Shown in pieces: positions 20,555 through 29,336 of a stretch of 64,000 nucleotides of DNA. The translations under genes and the position numbers were made by a program. Numbering within the stretch: the stretch's first letter is position 1; each line of letters starts with the position of its first letter. The notes below the pieces were generated by a model, which did no database searches, was not told where the DNA came from, and was given only the letters and a program-made list of their open reading frames with translations. Source of the stretch: Stappia stellulata DSM 5886 (lineage in GTDB: Bacteria > Pseudomonadota > Alphaproteobacteria > Rhizobiales > Stappiaceae); the NCBI RefSeq assembly GCF_000423705.1, contig NZ_AUIM01000010.1, forward strand, positions 310,001-374,000. The letters run 5' to 3'.

Positions 20555-20582
20555 AAAACGGCCCGGCACGAAGGCCGGGCCG
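20555..20582 (-). terminator. Intrinsic terminator after the NifU-like gene
   Basis: A 9-bp perfect GC stem (CGGCCCGGC with its complement, six-base loop) is followed on the minus strand by TTTTGCG. It begins 24 nt after the stop codon. Confidence 0.8.
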
Positions 20583-20606
20583 CCGAAACGCTTTCCAGCG
20601 GCGCTC

Positions 20607-21161
20607 TTACATCGCGCGCACTTCCTCGACTTCGGGAACGAAATGACGCAGCAGGTTCTGGATGCCATGCTTGAGCGTCGCCGTGGAAGACGGACAGCCC
20701 GAACAGGCACCGCGCATCGACAGATAGACCACCCCGTCGCGGAAGCCGCGGAAGGTGATGTCGCCGCCATCCTGGGCCACCGCCGGACGCACGCGCGTCT
20801 CGATCAGTTCCTTGATGGTGCCGACCGTCGTCTCGTCGCCTTCCTCGAAGAACTCCTCGTCGCTCTCCTCGCCCATCTCGTCGCGGGTCACGGGCGCGCC
20901 TGACATGAAGTGCTCCATGATCGCGCCCAGCACCGCCGGCTTGATGTGCTGCCATTCGGCATCGCCCTTGGTCACCGAGATGAAGTCATGGCCGAAGAAG
21001 ATCCCCTCCACGCCCTCGACCTCGAAGAGCTTCTCCGCCAGCGGAGACGCACCCGTGTCCTCGGACTTGCGGAAATCCATCGTGCCCTGGGACAGCACGA
21101 TACGGCCCGGCAGGAACTTGAGTGTTGCCGGATTCGGCGTCGCCTCGGTCTGAATGAACAT
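20607..21161 (-). CDS. NifU/Nfu-type iron-sulfur scaffold protein
   Basis: The 184-residue protein has an N-terminal Nfu_N domain (MFIQTEATPNPATLKFLPG) and a C-terminal NifU-like domain with the Fe-S binding GACSGCPSST (Cys153 and Cys156). Such proteins carry [4Fe-4S] clusters to client enzymes; MiaB nearby is a plausible but unproven client. It is followed by a terminator and stands as its own unit. The identification as an Nfu-type carrier is firm; the client is inference. Confidence 0.93.
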   Translation of the reverse strand: MFIQTEATPNPATLKFLPGRIVLSQGTMDFRKSEDTGASPLAEKLFEVEGVEGIFFGHDFISVTKGDAEWQHIKPAVLGAIMEHFMSGAPVTRDEMGEESDEEFFEEGDETTVGTIKELIETRVRPAVAQDGGDITFRGFRDGVVYLSMRGACSGCPSSTATLKHGIQNLLRHFVPEVEEVRAM

Positions 21162-21291
21162 GATGCTCTTTCCTTTATCGCTGGTGGCGCCCGCCGCGCG
21201 CGACCGTGTCGCGGGTCCCGGCTGACGCTGCGCGCCTGTCGTCGTTCAGCCCATCTCCTGCGGCGGGACGATCCTGCGCACTGTCCGCGAC

Positions 21292-21337
21292 AGTATACAG
21301 GGCCATGGCCGCAAGTTCCAGATTGGAATTGTTCCAG
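21292..21337 (-). promoter_or_regulatory. Candidate promoter/operator of the NifU-like gene
   Basis: On the minus strand a TATACT -10 is preceded, about 18-40 bp upstream, by two direct copies of CTGGAAC 16 bp apart flanking GGAACAATTCC. There is no good -35, which would fit an activator-dependent promoter. This is pattern recognition only. Confidence 0.3.
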
Positions 21338-21426
21338 AGTGGCGTTTTTATCGTCGGCTCCCTGCGCGGCCGATGCCCGGCATCCGCAAATTGCACGAGG
21401 CCGGGTCGGCGATGTCGCGCCGGGTC

Positions 21427-21921
21427 TCAGGCAAGGGCGGCAATCGATTCGTCGTCGAGGGTCGCCGGAACGATGGTAACGGGGATCGGGAAACTGGCAG
21501 CCCCCTTTCCCGCAATCGCCGAAACCAGCGGTCCGGGGCCTTCCGACCCGCTGCCGGCGGCGAGCACCAGGATCGCGATATCGGCGTCTTCCTCGATCAG
21601 CGCCAGGATCTCGTCGGAGCGGTTGCCCTCGCGCACGACAAGTTCCGGGTCCGTCCGGGCCACGGAGCGCACCCGGTCGGCCGCCTTTGCCAGGCAGTTT
21701 TCCGCATTCTCGCGCGCCTCGGCGCGCATGATGTCCTCAACACCCAGCCAATGCTGAAAATCTCCGGGCGCAATGACGTACAACAGCGTGGCAATGCCGC
21801 TGGTGCGCTCCGCGCGCTTTGCGGCATAGACAATCGCCCGGTCGGCCTCCGCGGTCTCGTCGACGACGACGAGAAACTTGCGGCGGTGACCTTCCTCGAA
21901 ACTTTTCCGGATCGCTACCAT
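21427..21921 (-). CDS. Universal stress protein (single UspA domain)
   Basis: The 164 residues form one USP domain: the N-terminal KFLVVVDETAEADRAIVYAAKRA and a C-terminal LVLAAGSGSEGPGPLVSAIAGKGAA-like segment. The nucleotide-binding GxxGxxGS motif is only partly kept, so ATP binding is unsure. It lies between the NifU-like gene and hslU on the same strand. The role is unknown beyond the family association with stress survival. Confidence 0.88.
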   Translation of the reverse strand: MVAIRKSFEEGHRRKFLVVVDETAEADRAIVYAAKRAERTSGIATLLYVIAPGDFQHWLGVEDIMRAEARENAENCLAKAADRVRSVARTDPELVVREGNRSDEILALIEEDADIAILVLAAGSGSEGPGPLVSAIAGKGAASFPIPVTIVPATLDDESIAALA

Positions 21922-21972
21922 GGGCGCATGCTGCCATCGGCCACGCCACGCGGCAAGCGGCGCTTTTGCCGA

Positions 21973-23277
21973 CTAGAGAATGAAACGCGACAGATCGACA
22001 TTCTTGGCCAGCTCCCCGATGTTTTCACGCACGTAATCCGCATCGATCACCACCGTCGTGTCGCCGGCGTCGGGCGCGGTGTAGGAGACTTCGTCCAGCA
22101 CGCGCTCCATCACGGTCTGAAGCCGGCGCGCGCCGATGTTCTCGATGGTGGAATTGAGGTCGACCGCGATGGAGGCGATCTCCTCGATCGCATCGTCGGT
22201 GAACTCCAGCGTCAGCCCTTCCGTGCCCAGAAGCGCCACATACTGCTTGATCAGGCTTGCCTCCGTGTCGGTCAGGATGGCGCGGAAATCGTCCTTGGTC
22301 AGCGCCTTCAGCTCCACCCGAATCGGCAGGCGACCCTGCAGTTCCGGCAGGAGGTCGGAGGGCTTCGACACATGGAAGGCGCCGGACGCGATGAAGAGTA
22401 CATGGTCGGTCTTGACCGGGCCATGCTTCGTGGAAACCACCGTGCCCTCGATCAGCGGCAGCAGGTCGCGCTGCACACCCTCGCGCGACACATCGCCGCC
22501 GGTGCGCTCGCTGCGGGCGCAGATCTTGTCGACCTCGTCCAGGAACACGATGCCGGCGTTTTCCACCAGATCGATCGCCTCCTCGACCACCTTCTCCTCG
22601 TCGAGCAGATTGTCGGCTTCCTGTTCGAGCAGAATATCGTAGCTCTCGCTCACCTTGACCCGGCGCGTCTTTGTGGCACCGCCCAGCGCCTTGCCGAGCA
22701 TGTCGGAAAGGTTCATCACGCCGATGCTGCCGCCGGGCATGCCGGGCATGTCCAGCCCCGGCACCTGCGGCTGGGCGCGCACCTCGATATCGATTTCCTT
22801 GTCGTCCAGTTCGCCGGCCCTGAGCTTCTTGCGGAAGCTCTCCTTGGTGGTTGGGCTGGCATTCTTGCCGACCAGCGCCTCGACCACACGCTCCTCGGCC
22901 TGAAGATGCGCCTTGGCCTCCACCGACTTGCGCTTGGCGGTGCGCACCAGCGCGATACCGGCCTCGACAAGATCGCGGACGATCTGCTCGACGTCGCGAC
23001 CGACGTAGCCGACCTCGGTGAACTTGGTCGCCTCGACCTTGACGAAGGGCGCATTGGCGAGGCGCGCAAGCCGCCTGGAAATCTCGGTCTTGCCGACGCC
23101 GGTCGGGCCGATCATCAAGATGTTCTTCGGCATCACCTCCTCGCGCAGCCCTTCCTCGAGCTGCTGGCGGCGCCAGCGGTTCCTGAGTGCGATGGCGACG
23201 GCGCGTTTGGCATCCTTCTGGCCGATGATGTGCCGGTCCAGTTCGGAAACGATCTCGCGGGGAGAAAGCGTGGTCAT
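21973..23277 (-). CDS. hslU: HslU, ATPase subunit of the HslUV protease
   Basis: AAA+ unfoldase that feeds substrates to HslV. The 434 residues include Walker [16 protein letters not shown], the pore motif GYVGRD, Walker [11 protein letters not shown], an I-domain (about 110-230) and the C-terminal LSRFIL tail that inserts into HslV to activate it. The ATG after the first, slightly longer reading ([10 protein letters not shown]) matches the family. It is separated from hslV by a gene for a membrane protein. Confidence 0.97.
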   Translation of the reverse strand: MTTLSPREIVSELDRHIIGQKDAKRAVAIALRNRWRRQQLEEGLREEVMPKNILMIGPTGVGKTEISRRLARLANAPFVKVEATKFTEVGYVGRDVEQIVRDLVEAGIALVRTAKRKSVEAKAHLQAEERVVEALVGKNASPTTKESFRKKLRAGELDDKEIDIEVRAQPQVPGLDMPGMPGGSIGVMNLSDMLGKALGGATKTRRVKVSESYDILLEQEADNLLDEEKVVEEAIDLVENAGIVFLDEVDKICARSERTGGDVSREGVQRDLLPLIEGTVVSTKHGPVKTDHVLFIASGAFHVSKPSDLLPELQGRLPIRVELKALTKDDFRAILTDTEASLIKQYVALLGTEGLTLEFTDDAIEEIASIAVDLNSTIENIGARRLQTVMERVLDEVSYTAPDAGDTTVVIDADYVRENIGELAKNVDLSRFIL

Positions 23278-23302
23278 GGCGGGGTCTCTCACGTCAGGAA
23301 TG

Positions 23303-24412
23303 TCAATCGACGGCGGGCACGAAACGCATCGCCGGGGTCGAACGGAAGGGGCGCGCCACCGCGCGGCGCACGCTGCGCCAGGCGGAACCGAGCAGCAGGA
23401 TGAAACAGCCGAGGACGCCCAGGGTCAGCGCCAGGGTGGCCTCCTGCGAAACATCGGCCTCGACCATCAATCGTGCAATGGCCAGACCGAAATATCCAAG
23501 TCCGGACACCAGCAACGCCCGCCGGTCGACAAGGATGGCAACCAGGGCCAGCGCCGCGAAAAGCGCGATGACCGCTGCCGCATCGCTGCCGCTTTGCACA
23601 TCCGCCGAATTTGTCACCAGCGCGAGGACGGAATGCACCAGCAGCGGCGCGGCGAGCAGATGCAGCCAGAAGGCCTTGTCGCTCGCGGCCGTCACCCGGG
23701 CGACATCGCGGGAGTCGAACCGCATGGCCGCAATGAAGGTCGCGGCGCCGGCGGCAAGCGTAAACCAGGCAAGATGCGCCTCCAGAACGCCCGGAAGCGC
23801 CGTTTCAAGCAGGATCGCGGCAAGAAAGAGCAGGGTTCCCGCAACGCCGGCCGCGCCCACGGGCACGCTGAACCGCCAATAATGCAAGAGCGCACCGGTC
23901 ACGCCGATCAGCGCGGGAACGATGGCCGTGGCGGTCCTGCCGTGCCACAGACCGCCGCGGTCGAACACCGGTCCGGAGGCAAGCGCCTCAAGGCCTGCAA
24001 AGAGAAACACCGGAGCGAAGGCAAGCGACAAGAGGAACGATGGCAGCGCAAGCCGCATGCGGCGGGCGAAAATCTCGGAAAACACCCAGACCGTGGCCGC
24101 CAGGACACCTGAAACCACGGACACCGGCCAGACCGCCCCCAGCCCGTAGGCCAGTCCGAACAGCACCATCACGATACCGATTGACAAGAAGACATCGTGA
24201 AACCCGCGGGCGAAGCGAACCTCTTCCGCGTCGGCGCGCGAGACAAAAAAGCCCGCATTCGGCCGGGCATCCGTTTCGCCGTCCGCGTCGGCATTCCAGA
24301 GGTCGCGCATGCGGCGGACCTGATCGGCGGAGACGATGCCCGCCGCTTCGGCCGCGCGAAGCCGTGCCTCGATCGCGTCGTCCGCCGCCATGGCGTGCTG
24401 CGGCAGGCTCAC
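23303..24412 (-). CDS. Multi-spanning membrane protein between hslV and hslU (DUF2157-like)
   Basis: A 369-residue protein. An N-terminal soluble stretch (about 1-75) includes [25 protein letters not shown], typical of the DUF2157 start. It is followed by around ten hydrophobic helices, many rich in Ala, Leu and Val. The GTG start overlaps the hslV stop as GTGA, indicating translational coupling. No catalytic motif is visible. Function is unknown; the coupling suggests a membrane partner or regulator of HslUV, but this is inference. Confidence 0.75.
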   Translation of the reverse strand: MSLPQHAMAADDAIEARLRAAEAAGIVSADQVRRMRDLWNADADGETDARPNAGFFVSRADAEEVRFARGFHDVFLSIGIVMVLFGLAYGLGAVWPVSVVSGVLAATVWVFSEIFARRMRLALPSFLLSLAFAPVFLFAGLEALASGPVFDRGGLWHGRTATAIVPALIGVTGALLHYWRFSVPVGAAGVAGTLLFLAAILLETALPGVLEAHLAWFTLAAGAATFIAAMRFDSRDVARVTAASDKAFWLHLLAAPLLVHSVLALVTNSADVQSGSDAAAVIALFAALALVAILVDRRALLVSGLGYFGLAIARLMVEADVSQEATLALTLGVLGCFILLLGSAWRSVRRAVARPFRSTPAMRFVPAVD

Positions 24413-24969
24413 GCGGTGCTCTCCAGTGTCTCGATCGTCACATTGTCGTTGGTGTAGACGCAAATCTCGGCGGCAACCTTCATCGCCTTGCGGGCAATCT
24501 CTTCCGCGTCGAGATCGCTGTCGGCGAGCGCGCGTGCCGCCGCGAGCGCATAGTTGCCGCCCGACCCGATACCCATGATCCCGCCTTCCGGCTCCAGCAC
24601 GTCGCCCGTTCCGGTCAGCACCAGGGAAATGGACGAATCGGCGACAAGCATCATCGCCTCCAGCCGGCGCAGATAGCGGTCGGTGCGCCAGTCCTTGGCC
24701 AGTTCGACGCAGGCACGCATCAACTGCCCCGGATATTGTTCGAGCTTGGCCTCGAGGCGCTCGAACAGGGTGAAGGCATCCGCCGTCGCCCCGGCAAACC
24801 CGGCGATCACGTCACCCTTTGCCAGGGGGCGCACCTTGCGCGCGGTCCCCTTGATCACCGTGGGGCCGAGCGAGACCTGGCCGTCACCTGCGATCACAAC
24901 GCGCCCGCCCTTGCGCACGCTCACGATTGTCGTTCCATGCCAGCCCGTGGGGTCGTCCTGCGCGTGCAT
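24409..24969 (-). CDS. hslV: HslV, peptidase subunit of the HslUV protease
   Basis: Threonine protease forming the double hexameric core. The 186-residue product carries a 12-residue propeptide ([12 protein letters not shown]) ahead of the catalytic Thr in [10 protein letters not shown], so autocleavage is expected. The substrate-channel motifs [19 protein letters not shown] and [17 protein letters not shown] are intact. The reading frame continues upstream, but the ATG chosen fits the alphaproteobacterial pattern. Confidence 0.96.
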   Translation of the reverse strand: MHAQDDPTGWHGTTIVSVRKGGRVVIAGDGQVSLGPTVIKGTARKVRPLAKGDVIAGFAGATADAFTLFERLEAKLEQYPGQLMRACVELAKDWRTDRYLRRLEAMMLVADSSISLVLTGTGDVLEPEGGIMGIGSGGNYALAAARALADSDLDAEEIARKAMKVAAEICVYTNDNVTIETLESTA

Positions 24970-25046
24970 TCTTTGCCTCTTCAGCTTGGTCCTTGCCTCC
25001 CGGGCCTGTCCGGGGCCGTATCCGCCTATGTAAGCCCAGCGCGCGC

Positions 25047-25085
25047 GTTTGCAAACCGGTCCGGCGCCGGGTCCGGCTTGCAAAC
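25047..25085. repeat. Inverted repeat between the DMT transporter and hslV
   Basis: Arms of 13 bases (GTTTGCAAACCGG and CCGGCTTGCAAAC, one mismatch) enclose a further small palindrome CCGGCGCCGG. It lies 18 nt after the transporter stop. There is no T-run. It could be a factor-assisted terminator or a protein-binding site in the hslV promoter region. Confidence 0.5.
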
Positions 25086-25102
25086 GTCCCCGATGAGATC
25101 TT

Positions 25103-25957
25103 TCATCGTTTTCGAGAGTAAAGGGAAATCACAAGCCCCGACGCAAGAATGCAGAAGATCCCGATTACATCCAAGCTCCCTGGAATTTCGGAAAAGGCGA
25201 AGTATCCGATAAAGAACGCGCTGATCAGTTCCAGATAGGCGAGCGGGGAGATCACCGAGGCCTCCGCATGGCGGAAGGCTGCGATCACCATGAAGTGACA
25301 GACGGTGGAGACCAGGCCCATCACCGCGATCAACAGCAGATCGGCGCCGGAGAACCAGGACCATGTGGCGAGCGCGAAAGGGGTGAGCAGCAAGGTTCCG
25401 ACGCAGACCTGGAAACAGAGCGCGACAAGCGGCGGAGCGGTCGTCGCCGCCGCCCGCGTCGCGATCAGATAGCCCCCGAAAAGCAGGCCGCTGATCACCG
25501 CCAGCAAGGAGCCGAATTCCACCTCGATCCCCGGCTTGATGATGAACAATGCCCCCAGAACGCCGAGCCCGCCGCCGATCATGCGGTTTGGCGTCAGGTG
25601 CTCGCGGAGAAAGACCACCGAAAGCACCGACGCGACGATCGGCCCGACGAAGTAGCCGCCAAGACCGGTGGCGAGCGGAATCTCAACGATTGCAAAGAGA
25701 AAGGTCGTCATCGCACCGACGATGAACACAGTGCGGATCGTGTTGGCGAGCGCGCCCGCCGACAGCTCGCGCAAATCGCGGCCCGCGCCGAAAAACAGCA
25801 CGGACACGATCAGTGCGGACCCGAAATAGCGCGACCAGGCAACCAGAAACGGCGAATGCTCCGCGCTCAGATGTTTGGCAATCCCGTCGACAAAGGGGAC
25901 GGCGAGCGAAGCGGCGGCCATCAGGCCAATGCCGATGAGGGGAGTTGCTGGCCTCAT
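25103..25957 (-). CDS. DMT/EamA-family transporter
   Basis: The 284-residue protein has ten predicted membrane helices in two EamA repeats (about 10-130 and 145-280), each ending in family-typical segments ([47 protein letters not shown]). Members export metabolites or amino acids; the substrate cannot be read. GGAGACCCC precedes the ATG. It is upstream of hslV on the same strand, separated by an inverted repeat, and is probably a separate unit. Confidence 0.9.
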   Translation of the reverse strand: MRPATPLIGIGLMAAASLAVPFVDGIAKHLSAEHSPFLVAWSRYFGSALIVSVLFFGAGRDLRELSAGALANTIRTVFIVGAMTTFLFAIVEIPLATGLGGYFVGPIVASVLSVVFLREHLTPNRMIGGGLGVLGALFIIKPGIEVEFGSLLAVISGLLFGGYLIATRAAATTAPPLVALCFQVCVGTLLLTPFALATWSWFSGADLLLIAVMGLVSTVCHFMVIAAFRHAEASVISPLAYLELISAFFIGYFAFSEIPGSLDVIGIFCILASGLVISLYSRKR

Positions 25958-26121
25958 GGGGTCTCCGGAAACAATTGATCGAAAGGCGAAAATTATTCGC
26001 AACACACGCTGTGATAGGTATCGGCGGACCCTAGCGGCCATCGGAAGAGCCGTCCAGATCGACAGAGCCGATTGAGCGGATGCGCATCCGGGCAAGAGCC
26101 GTCGCGCCATCGAAACTGATG

Positions 26122-26336
26122 GGCGTCAATGTCGACGCGCTCGGCTCAGACATGCTTGCAGCGACGACCCGCAAGTTCCTGCGCGGTCCGCGCGGGGTCG
26201 GCATTGTCTACGTCCGCCGTGCCAAGCCCGCCTCGGCATGGATCCGCGCAACCTCGAGGCCGTCGCCCGCTGCTTCGTCCGCTATTGCAACACGGTGGAG
26301 GATCTTGAGCGGGCCATCGCGCCGGCCGGACATTGC
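26122..26336 (+). pseudogene. Remnant of a class V (PLP) aminotransferase / cysteine desulfurase-like gene
   Basis: Two pieces are recognisable. In one frame, VDALGSDMLAATTRKFLRG followed by PRGVGIVYVRR matches the PLP-lysine region of class V aminotransferases (the Lys of TTRKFLRGPRG). About 20 bases later, in another frame, LEAVARCFVRYCNTVEDLERAI resembles the C-terminal end of the same family. The roughly 120 residues normally between them are missing and the frame has shifted. There is no start region. It is taken as a decayed gene on family resemblance only. Confidence 0.6.
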
Positions 26337-26437
26337 GTAGGGCCGCGCGCCAGCGCCGACGGCGTTTCAGGCCGCCGGCGGCGAGGACCGGTTGCTCGAC
26401 CTGCCTGGCCTTTGCCGGCGGCAGCCGGAAGCGAACC

Positions 26438-26572
26438 TTCTTGGAGCTTGGCGACACGTCGCTGCTGCCGGCCAAGGCGCAACAGGTGCTGGAGCGTGAG
26501 TTGGGGACCGGAATCGCGGTCACCGCGCTCTTCGATCACACGCGTCTGATCGGTCTTTCCGCCCGCCAGCAG
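26438..26572 (+). pseudogene. Remnant of an acyl/peptidyl carrier protein domain
   Basis: FLELGDTSLLPAKAQQVLER and the continuing ELGTGIAVTALFDHTRLIGL match the carrier-domain pattern of PKS/NRPS proteins (FFELGGDSLLAA... then a LERELG helix and LFDHPT). The phosphopantetheine Ser is retained, but the preceding Gly-Asp is changed. No adenylation, ketosynthase or other partner domain is present. It lies just after the aminotransferase remnant, suggesting both came from one lost biosynthetic cluster. A short functional carrier starting at a TTG cannot be strictly excluded. Confidence 0.55.
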
Positions 26573-26684
26573 CGCACGGGCATTTCGGATCCCACCGCCG
26601 ATGCCTTCAAGGTTCTGACGGTGGCCGACATGACCCGGCTCTGCGAGGCACAGCCCGGCAAGAAACAGACTTAGCCGGCTATCT

Positions 26685-27884
26685 TCACGTGGAAACCGGT
26701 CGCCGCATGAAAACCATTGCCGCGACGAGCGCAACCGCACCGAGCACCCCGGCGACCGGCGCCAGCGGCGCAATGCCGGCGCGGTCCAGAACTTCTCCGC
26801 CGAGCCAGGCACCGGCCGAGATACCGATGTAGATCAGCGCGCTGTTCAGCGACAGGATGAGGGTGCCGCCCGCCCCGGCATGGCTGAGCAGGCGGTGCTG
26901 GATCGGCACCAGATACATGTAGCTGGCGATGCCCCAGAGGAAGCCGACGGCCACCGTCGAAAGGGCCGCGTCGCGCCAGACGACGAGCGCGACGAGGAGC
27001 GCGGTCTGGACTGCGACCGCGCCAATGAGGACCTGCAGCGGGCCGAGACGGTCGGTCAGGATCCCGGTTGCGAAATTGCCGGCCAGCGCACCGATGCCAT
27101 AGGCCAGGAGTACCGCCGGGAGGATCGGCGCGCCGGCGTAGAATGTGCCGGCGAGGATCACGCTCACATAGGTGTAGACGACGAATTCCGACAAGACGAT
27201 CAGGAAGGTCAGCAGCAGCAGCCCCGCGGTCGCCGGCGTCAGCGCGCGGAGGCCGGCATCCCCGCCAGCCGCGGCGTCGGGGGGCGCCGTGACGACGGGC
27301 AGGCGTCCCAGCAACGGAGCCAGGATTGCCAGCGCGACGAGGCCCAGCACGACGACGAAGTAAAACGCATAGCGCCAGTCGAGCATCTGGCCGATCAGGG
27401 TCGCAAGCGGAATGCCGGCGGCCTGGGCGACCGTCATGCCGCCGAAGATCACGGCAAGTGCTGCGCCCTTGCGCTGCGGCGGCACAAGATCGGAGGCGAG
27501 CGCGGTCGCGACCGGCGTGAAGATCGCGGCCCCCAGCGCCGACACGATGCGTCCCGCCACGATCTGATAAAACCCGGTGGCCATTCCGCAGACCAGATTG
27601 CCGACGAGAAAAAGACCGATGGCCAGAAGGATCACCCGGCGCCGGTCGAGCCCGCGCAGCAGCCAGGCGCTGAGCGGCGCGAAAACCGCGTAGGAGAACG
27701 CATAGACGGACACGAGCTGCCCGGCCCGCGTCGCCGGAATGCCAAGGCTTGCGGCAATCTCGTTGAGCACGCCGATCACCACGAAGGTGTCCATTCCAAT
27801 GGCGACCGCGCCCACGCCCAACGCCGCCAGAAGCACCGTCTGGCGCGAGGTTGCGTCCGGCGTCTTCGATCCGCTACCGCTCAT
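26685..27884 (-). CDS. MFS transporter (DHA1-like)
   Basis: A 399-residue major facilitator with 12 hydrophobic segments. The loop 2-3 motif is LLRGLDRRRVILLAIGLFLVGN, and the GRIVSALGAAIFTPVATALASD helix resembles the proton-antiport motif C region of drug/arabinose-type exporters (AraJ/PbuE group). The substrate is unknown. It has no obvious operon partner: a short open frame of unknown nature lies 53 nt upstream, and the decayed fragments lie downstream. Confidence 0.9.
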   Translation of the reverse strand: MSGSGSKTPDATSRQTVLLAALGVGAVAIGMDTFVVIGVLNEIAASLGIPATRAGQLVSVYAFSYAVFAPLSAWLLRGLDRRRVILLAIGLFLVGNLVCGMATGFYQIVAGRIVSALGAAIFTPVATALASDLVPPQRKGAALAVIFGGMTVAQAAGIPLATLIGQMLDWRYAFYFVVVLGLVALAILAPLLGRLPVVTAPPDAAAGGDAGLRALTPATAGLLLLTFLIVLSEFVVYTYVSVILAGTFYAGAPILPAVLLAYGIGALAGNFATGILTDRLGPLQVLIGAVAVQTALLVALVVWRDAALSTVAVGFLWGIASYMYLVPIQHRLLSHAGAGGTLILSLNSALIYIGISAGAWLGGEVLDRAGIAPLAPVAGVLGAVALVAAMVFMRRPVST

Positions 27885-27937
27885 GTCGGTCCGTCTTTTC
27901 AGGTGTCGCGGCTACCGTCGGCCAGACGATCACAGCC

Positions 27938-28144
27938 TCACCCGGCCCGCAACTCCGGACAAAAGCTTCCAATGAAGTTCCCGCGATAGCGCACCTTCGG
28001 TCCGTAGGCGATCCAGGAGGTCACCACCTCGCCGATCACCCGCATCATCTCGAGCGTGTCGAACTGGTCGCGCGCGGAGCGGGTGCAGACGACGCCGGCA
28101 TCGTACCGGCCGGCGAGCAGGCCTTCTTCAACACCGCAATTCAT
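27938..28144 (-). CDS. Short hypothetical protein or gene fragment
   Basis: A 68-residue open frame beginning MNCGVEEGLLAGRYDAGVV. It has a hydrophobic/aromatic middle (VVTSWIAYGPKVRYRGNFIG) unlike random high-GC shadow translation, with balanced composition. It was not matched to any family from memory. It lies directly upstream of the MFS gene on the same strand, with no clear ribosome-binding site. It could be a small gene or the C-terminal remnant of a longer one. Confidence 0.3.
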   Translation of the reverse strand: MNCGVEEGLLAGRYDAGVVCTRSARDQFDTLEMMRVIGEVVTSWIAYGPKVRYRGNFIGSFCPELRAG

Positions 28145-28154
28145 GACGTCAAAA

Positions 28155-28178
28155 TTGCTTTTTGCATTTATGCAAGCA
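28155..28178 (-). terminator. Candidate terminator after the FMN reductase gene
   Basis: On the minus strand TTGC-TTGCAT-AA-ATGCAA-(AAA)-GCAA folds into an inner 6-bp and outer 4-bp stem and is followed by TTTTG. It lies about 80 nt after the reductase stop. The inner TTGCATTTATGCAA could instead be a regulator site. Confidence 0.4.
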
Positions 28179-28256
28179 ACAAGCGCATGCTTTCGGTTGG
28201 ATTGCCGGATCGCGTCCCACCTGAACGGGCATCGCGATCCGGCAAAATGGCCGCAC

Positions 28257-28838
28257 TCAGGCCCTCAATGCCGCTTCCGCGATCAGACGCTGCACCATGG
28301 CGTCGAGCAGGCCGGCCGTGCGCTCGTTCGTCATCCCGCCCTGATCGTCGAAGGCGGAGGCGGCCCCGGGCACCGTTGCCATGTCGGGAATCACAAGCGC
28401 GCCGTAACCGATTTCCATGATCGTGCGCAGCCCCATCAGTCCCCGAATGCCCCCCAGCGCGCCGGGAGAGGCAGCACCAAGCGCGAAGACCCGGTTCTTG
28501 AAGGCCGCCGCCGCCGGCTCGCCATCGGCAGACAAACGCGAAACCCAATCGAGCGTGTTCTTCAGGAGCGGGGAGACCGAGGTATTGTACTCCGGGCTTG
28601 CGATGAACACGCCGTGGTGTTCCTGCATCACCGCCTTCAGCGCCTTTGCAGCCTCGGGCACACCCTCGTTCGCCTCCATGTCGCCGTTGTAGATCGGCAT
28701 CGGATAGTCGGCGAGCGAGAGGTGCGTCGCCTGCGCGCCTGCGGCGTCTACGCGTCTGGCGACCACGTCGGCGAGTTTCGTGTTGAAGGATCCGGACCGG
28801 GTCGACCCGGAAAACACGAGAATGCGAACGTCTTTCAT
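28257..28838 (-). CDS. NADPH-dependent FMN reductase
   Basis: Flavodoxin-like oxidoreductase of 193 residues. The FMN phosphate loop is FSGSTRSGSFNTKLA at the N-terminus, and the isoalloxazine contact motif is SPEYNTSVSPLLKNTLDWVSR, both diagnostic of the NAD(P)H-dependent FMN reductase (ChrR/ArsH/SsuE-like) family. It may reduce quinones, azo compounds, chromate or supply FMNH2; the actual substrate is unknown. It stands alone, divergent from the MmcQ gene. Confidence 0.92.
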   Translation of the reverse strand: MKDVRILVFSGSTRSGSFNTKLADVVARRVDAAGAQATHLSLADYPMPIYNGDMEANEGVPEAAKALKAVMQEHHGVFIASPEYNTSVSPLLKNTLDWVSRLSADGEPAAAAFKNRVFALGAASPGALGGIRGLMGLRTIMEIGYGALVIPDMATVPGAASAFDDQGGMTNERTAGLLDAMVQRLIAEAALRA

Positions 28839-28955
28839 CAAATACCTCACAGTGGATCCAAAGAGCGTCCGGCCGAAGCCGGACGGAAGCTAGTCTCCTG
28901 ATATAAACAACATACGGATCTTGACCAGTGCGGGTGCGACAGCGGGGCGGCAGAC

Positions 28956-29336
28956 ATGATGACACGGGCACAGTTCAACGCGTATTGCAGCGCACTTACA
29001 GGCACCACCCATGTGGTCCAATGGGGTGGAGCCTCCGTCTGGAAGGTCGGCGGCAAGATCTTTGCCCTGTGCTCGAACTGGGGTCCCGGGAGCGAGGGCG
29101 CCATTTCCTTCAAGTGCTCCGATCTGGCGTTCCAGATGCTGTGCGAGCGCGAGGGCGTGGTGCCGGCCCCCTATCTGGCGCGCGTGAAATGGGTACAGGT
29201 TCGCAGCGACGAGGCCCTGAGCGACGAGGATATCCGCGCCTATATCACCGAGGCGCACAGGCTGGTCGCGGCGAAACTCACCCGCAAGCAGCGCGCCGAA
29301 CTGGGCCTGCCCGATCCCAAGAGCACCGACGCCTAG
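28956..29336 (+). CDS. MmcQ/YjbR family protein
   Basis: A 126-residue small protein with the DUF419/MmcQ-YjbR fold: MTRAQFNAYCSALTGTTHVVQW at the start, VWKVGGKIFALCS and WVQVRSDEALSDEDIRAYI later. Members resemble a DNA-binding fold (double-wing) but have no established function. It is convergent with mdeR, and the two stop codons share CTAG. It lies between a divergent reductase and the methionine cluster and is probably monocistronic. Confidence 0.85.
   Translation: MMTRAQFNAYCSALTGTTHVVQWGGASVWKVGGKIFALCSNWGPGSEGAISFKCSDLAFQMLCEREGVVPAPYLARVKWVQVRSDEALSDEDIRAYITEAHRLVAAKLTRKQRAELGLPDPKSTDA

Larger units (their letters stand above)
25958..26684. other. Long gap without an intact gene; holds decayed gene fragments
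   Basis: About 730 bases between the DMT and MFS genes. The only protein-like signals are short pieces of an aminotransferase and of a carrier protein, in three reading frames and all on the plus strand. They are listed separately. Confidence 0.7.
27885..28256. other. Intergenic stretch between MFS transporter and FMN reductase
   Basis: About 370 bases. It holds one short open frame on the minus strand (listed separately) and an AT-rich palindrome near the reductase stop. No RNA gene was recognised. Confidence 0.6.

Noticed and set aside
26333-26674. Intact stand-alone carrier protein gene
   Set aside because: The N-terminal third is Arg-rich and unlike a carrier domain, the start would be TTG without a ribosome-binding site, and the neighbouring aminotransferase is clearly broken.
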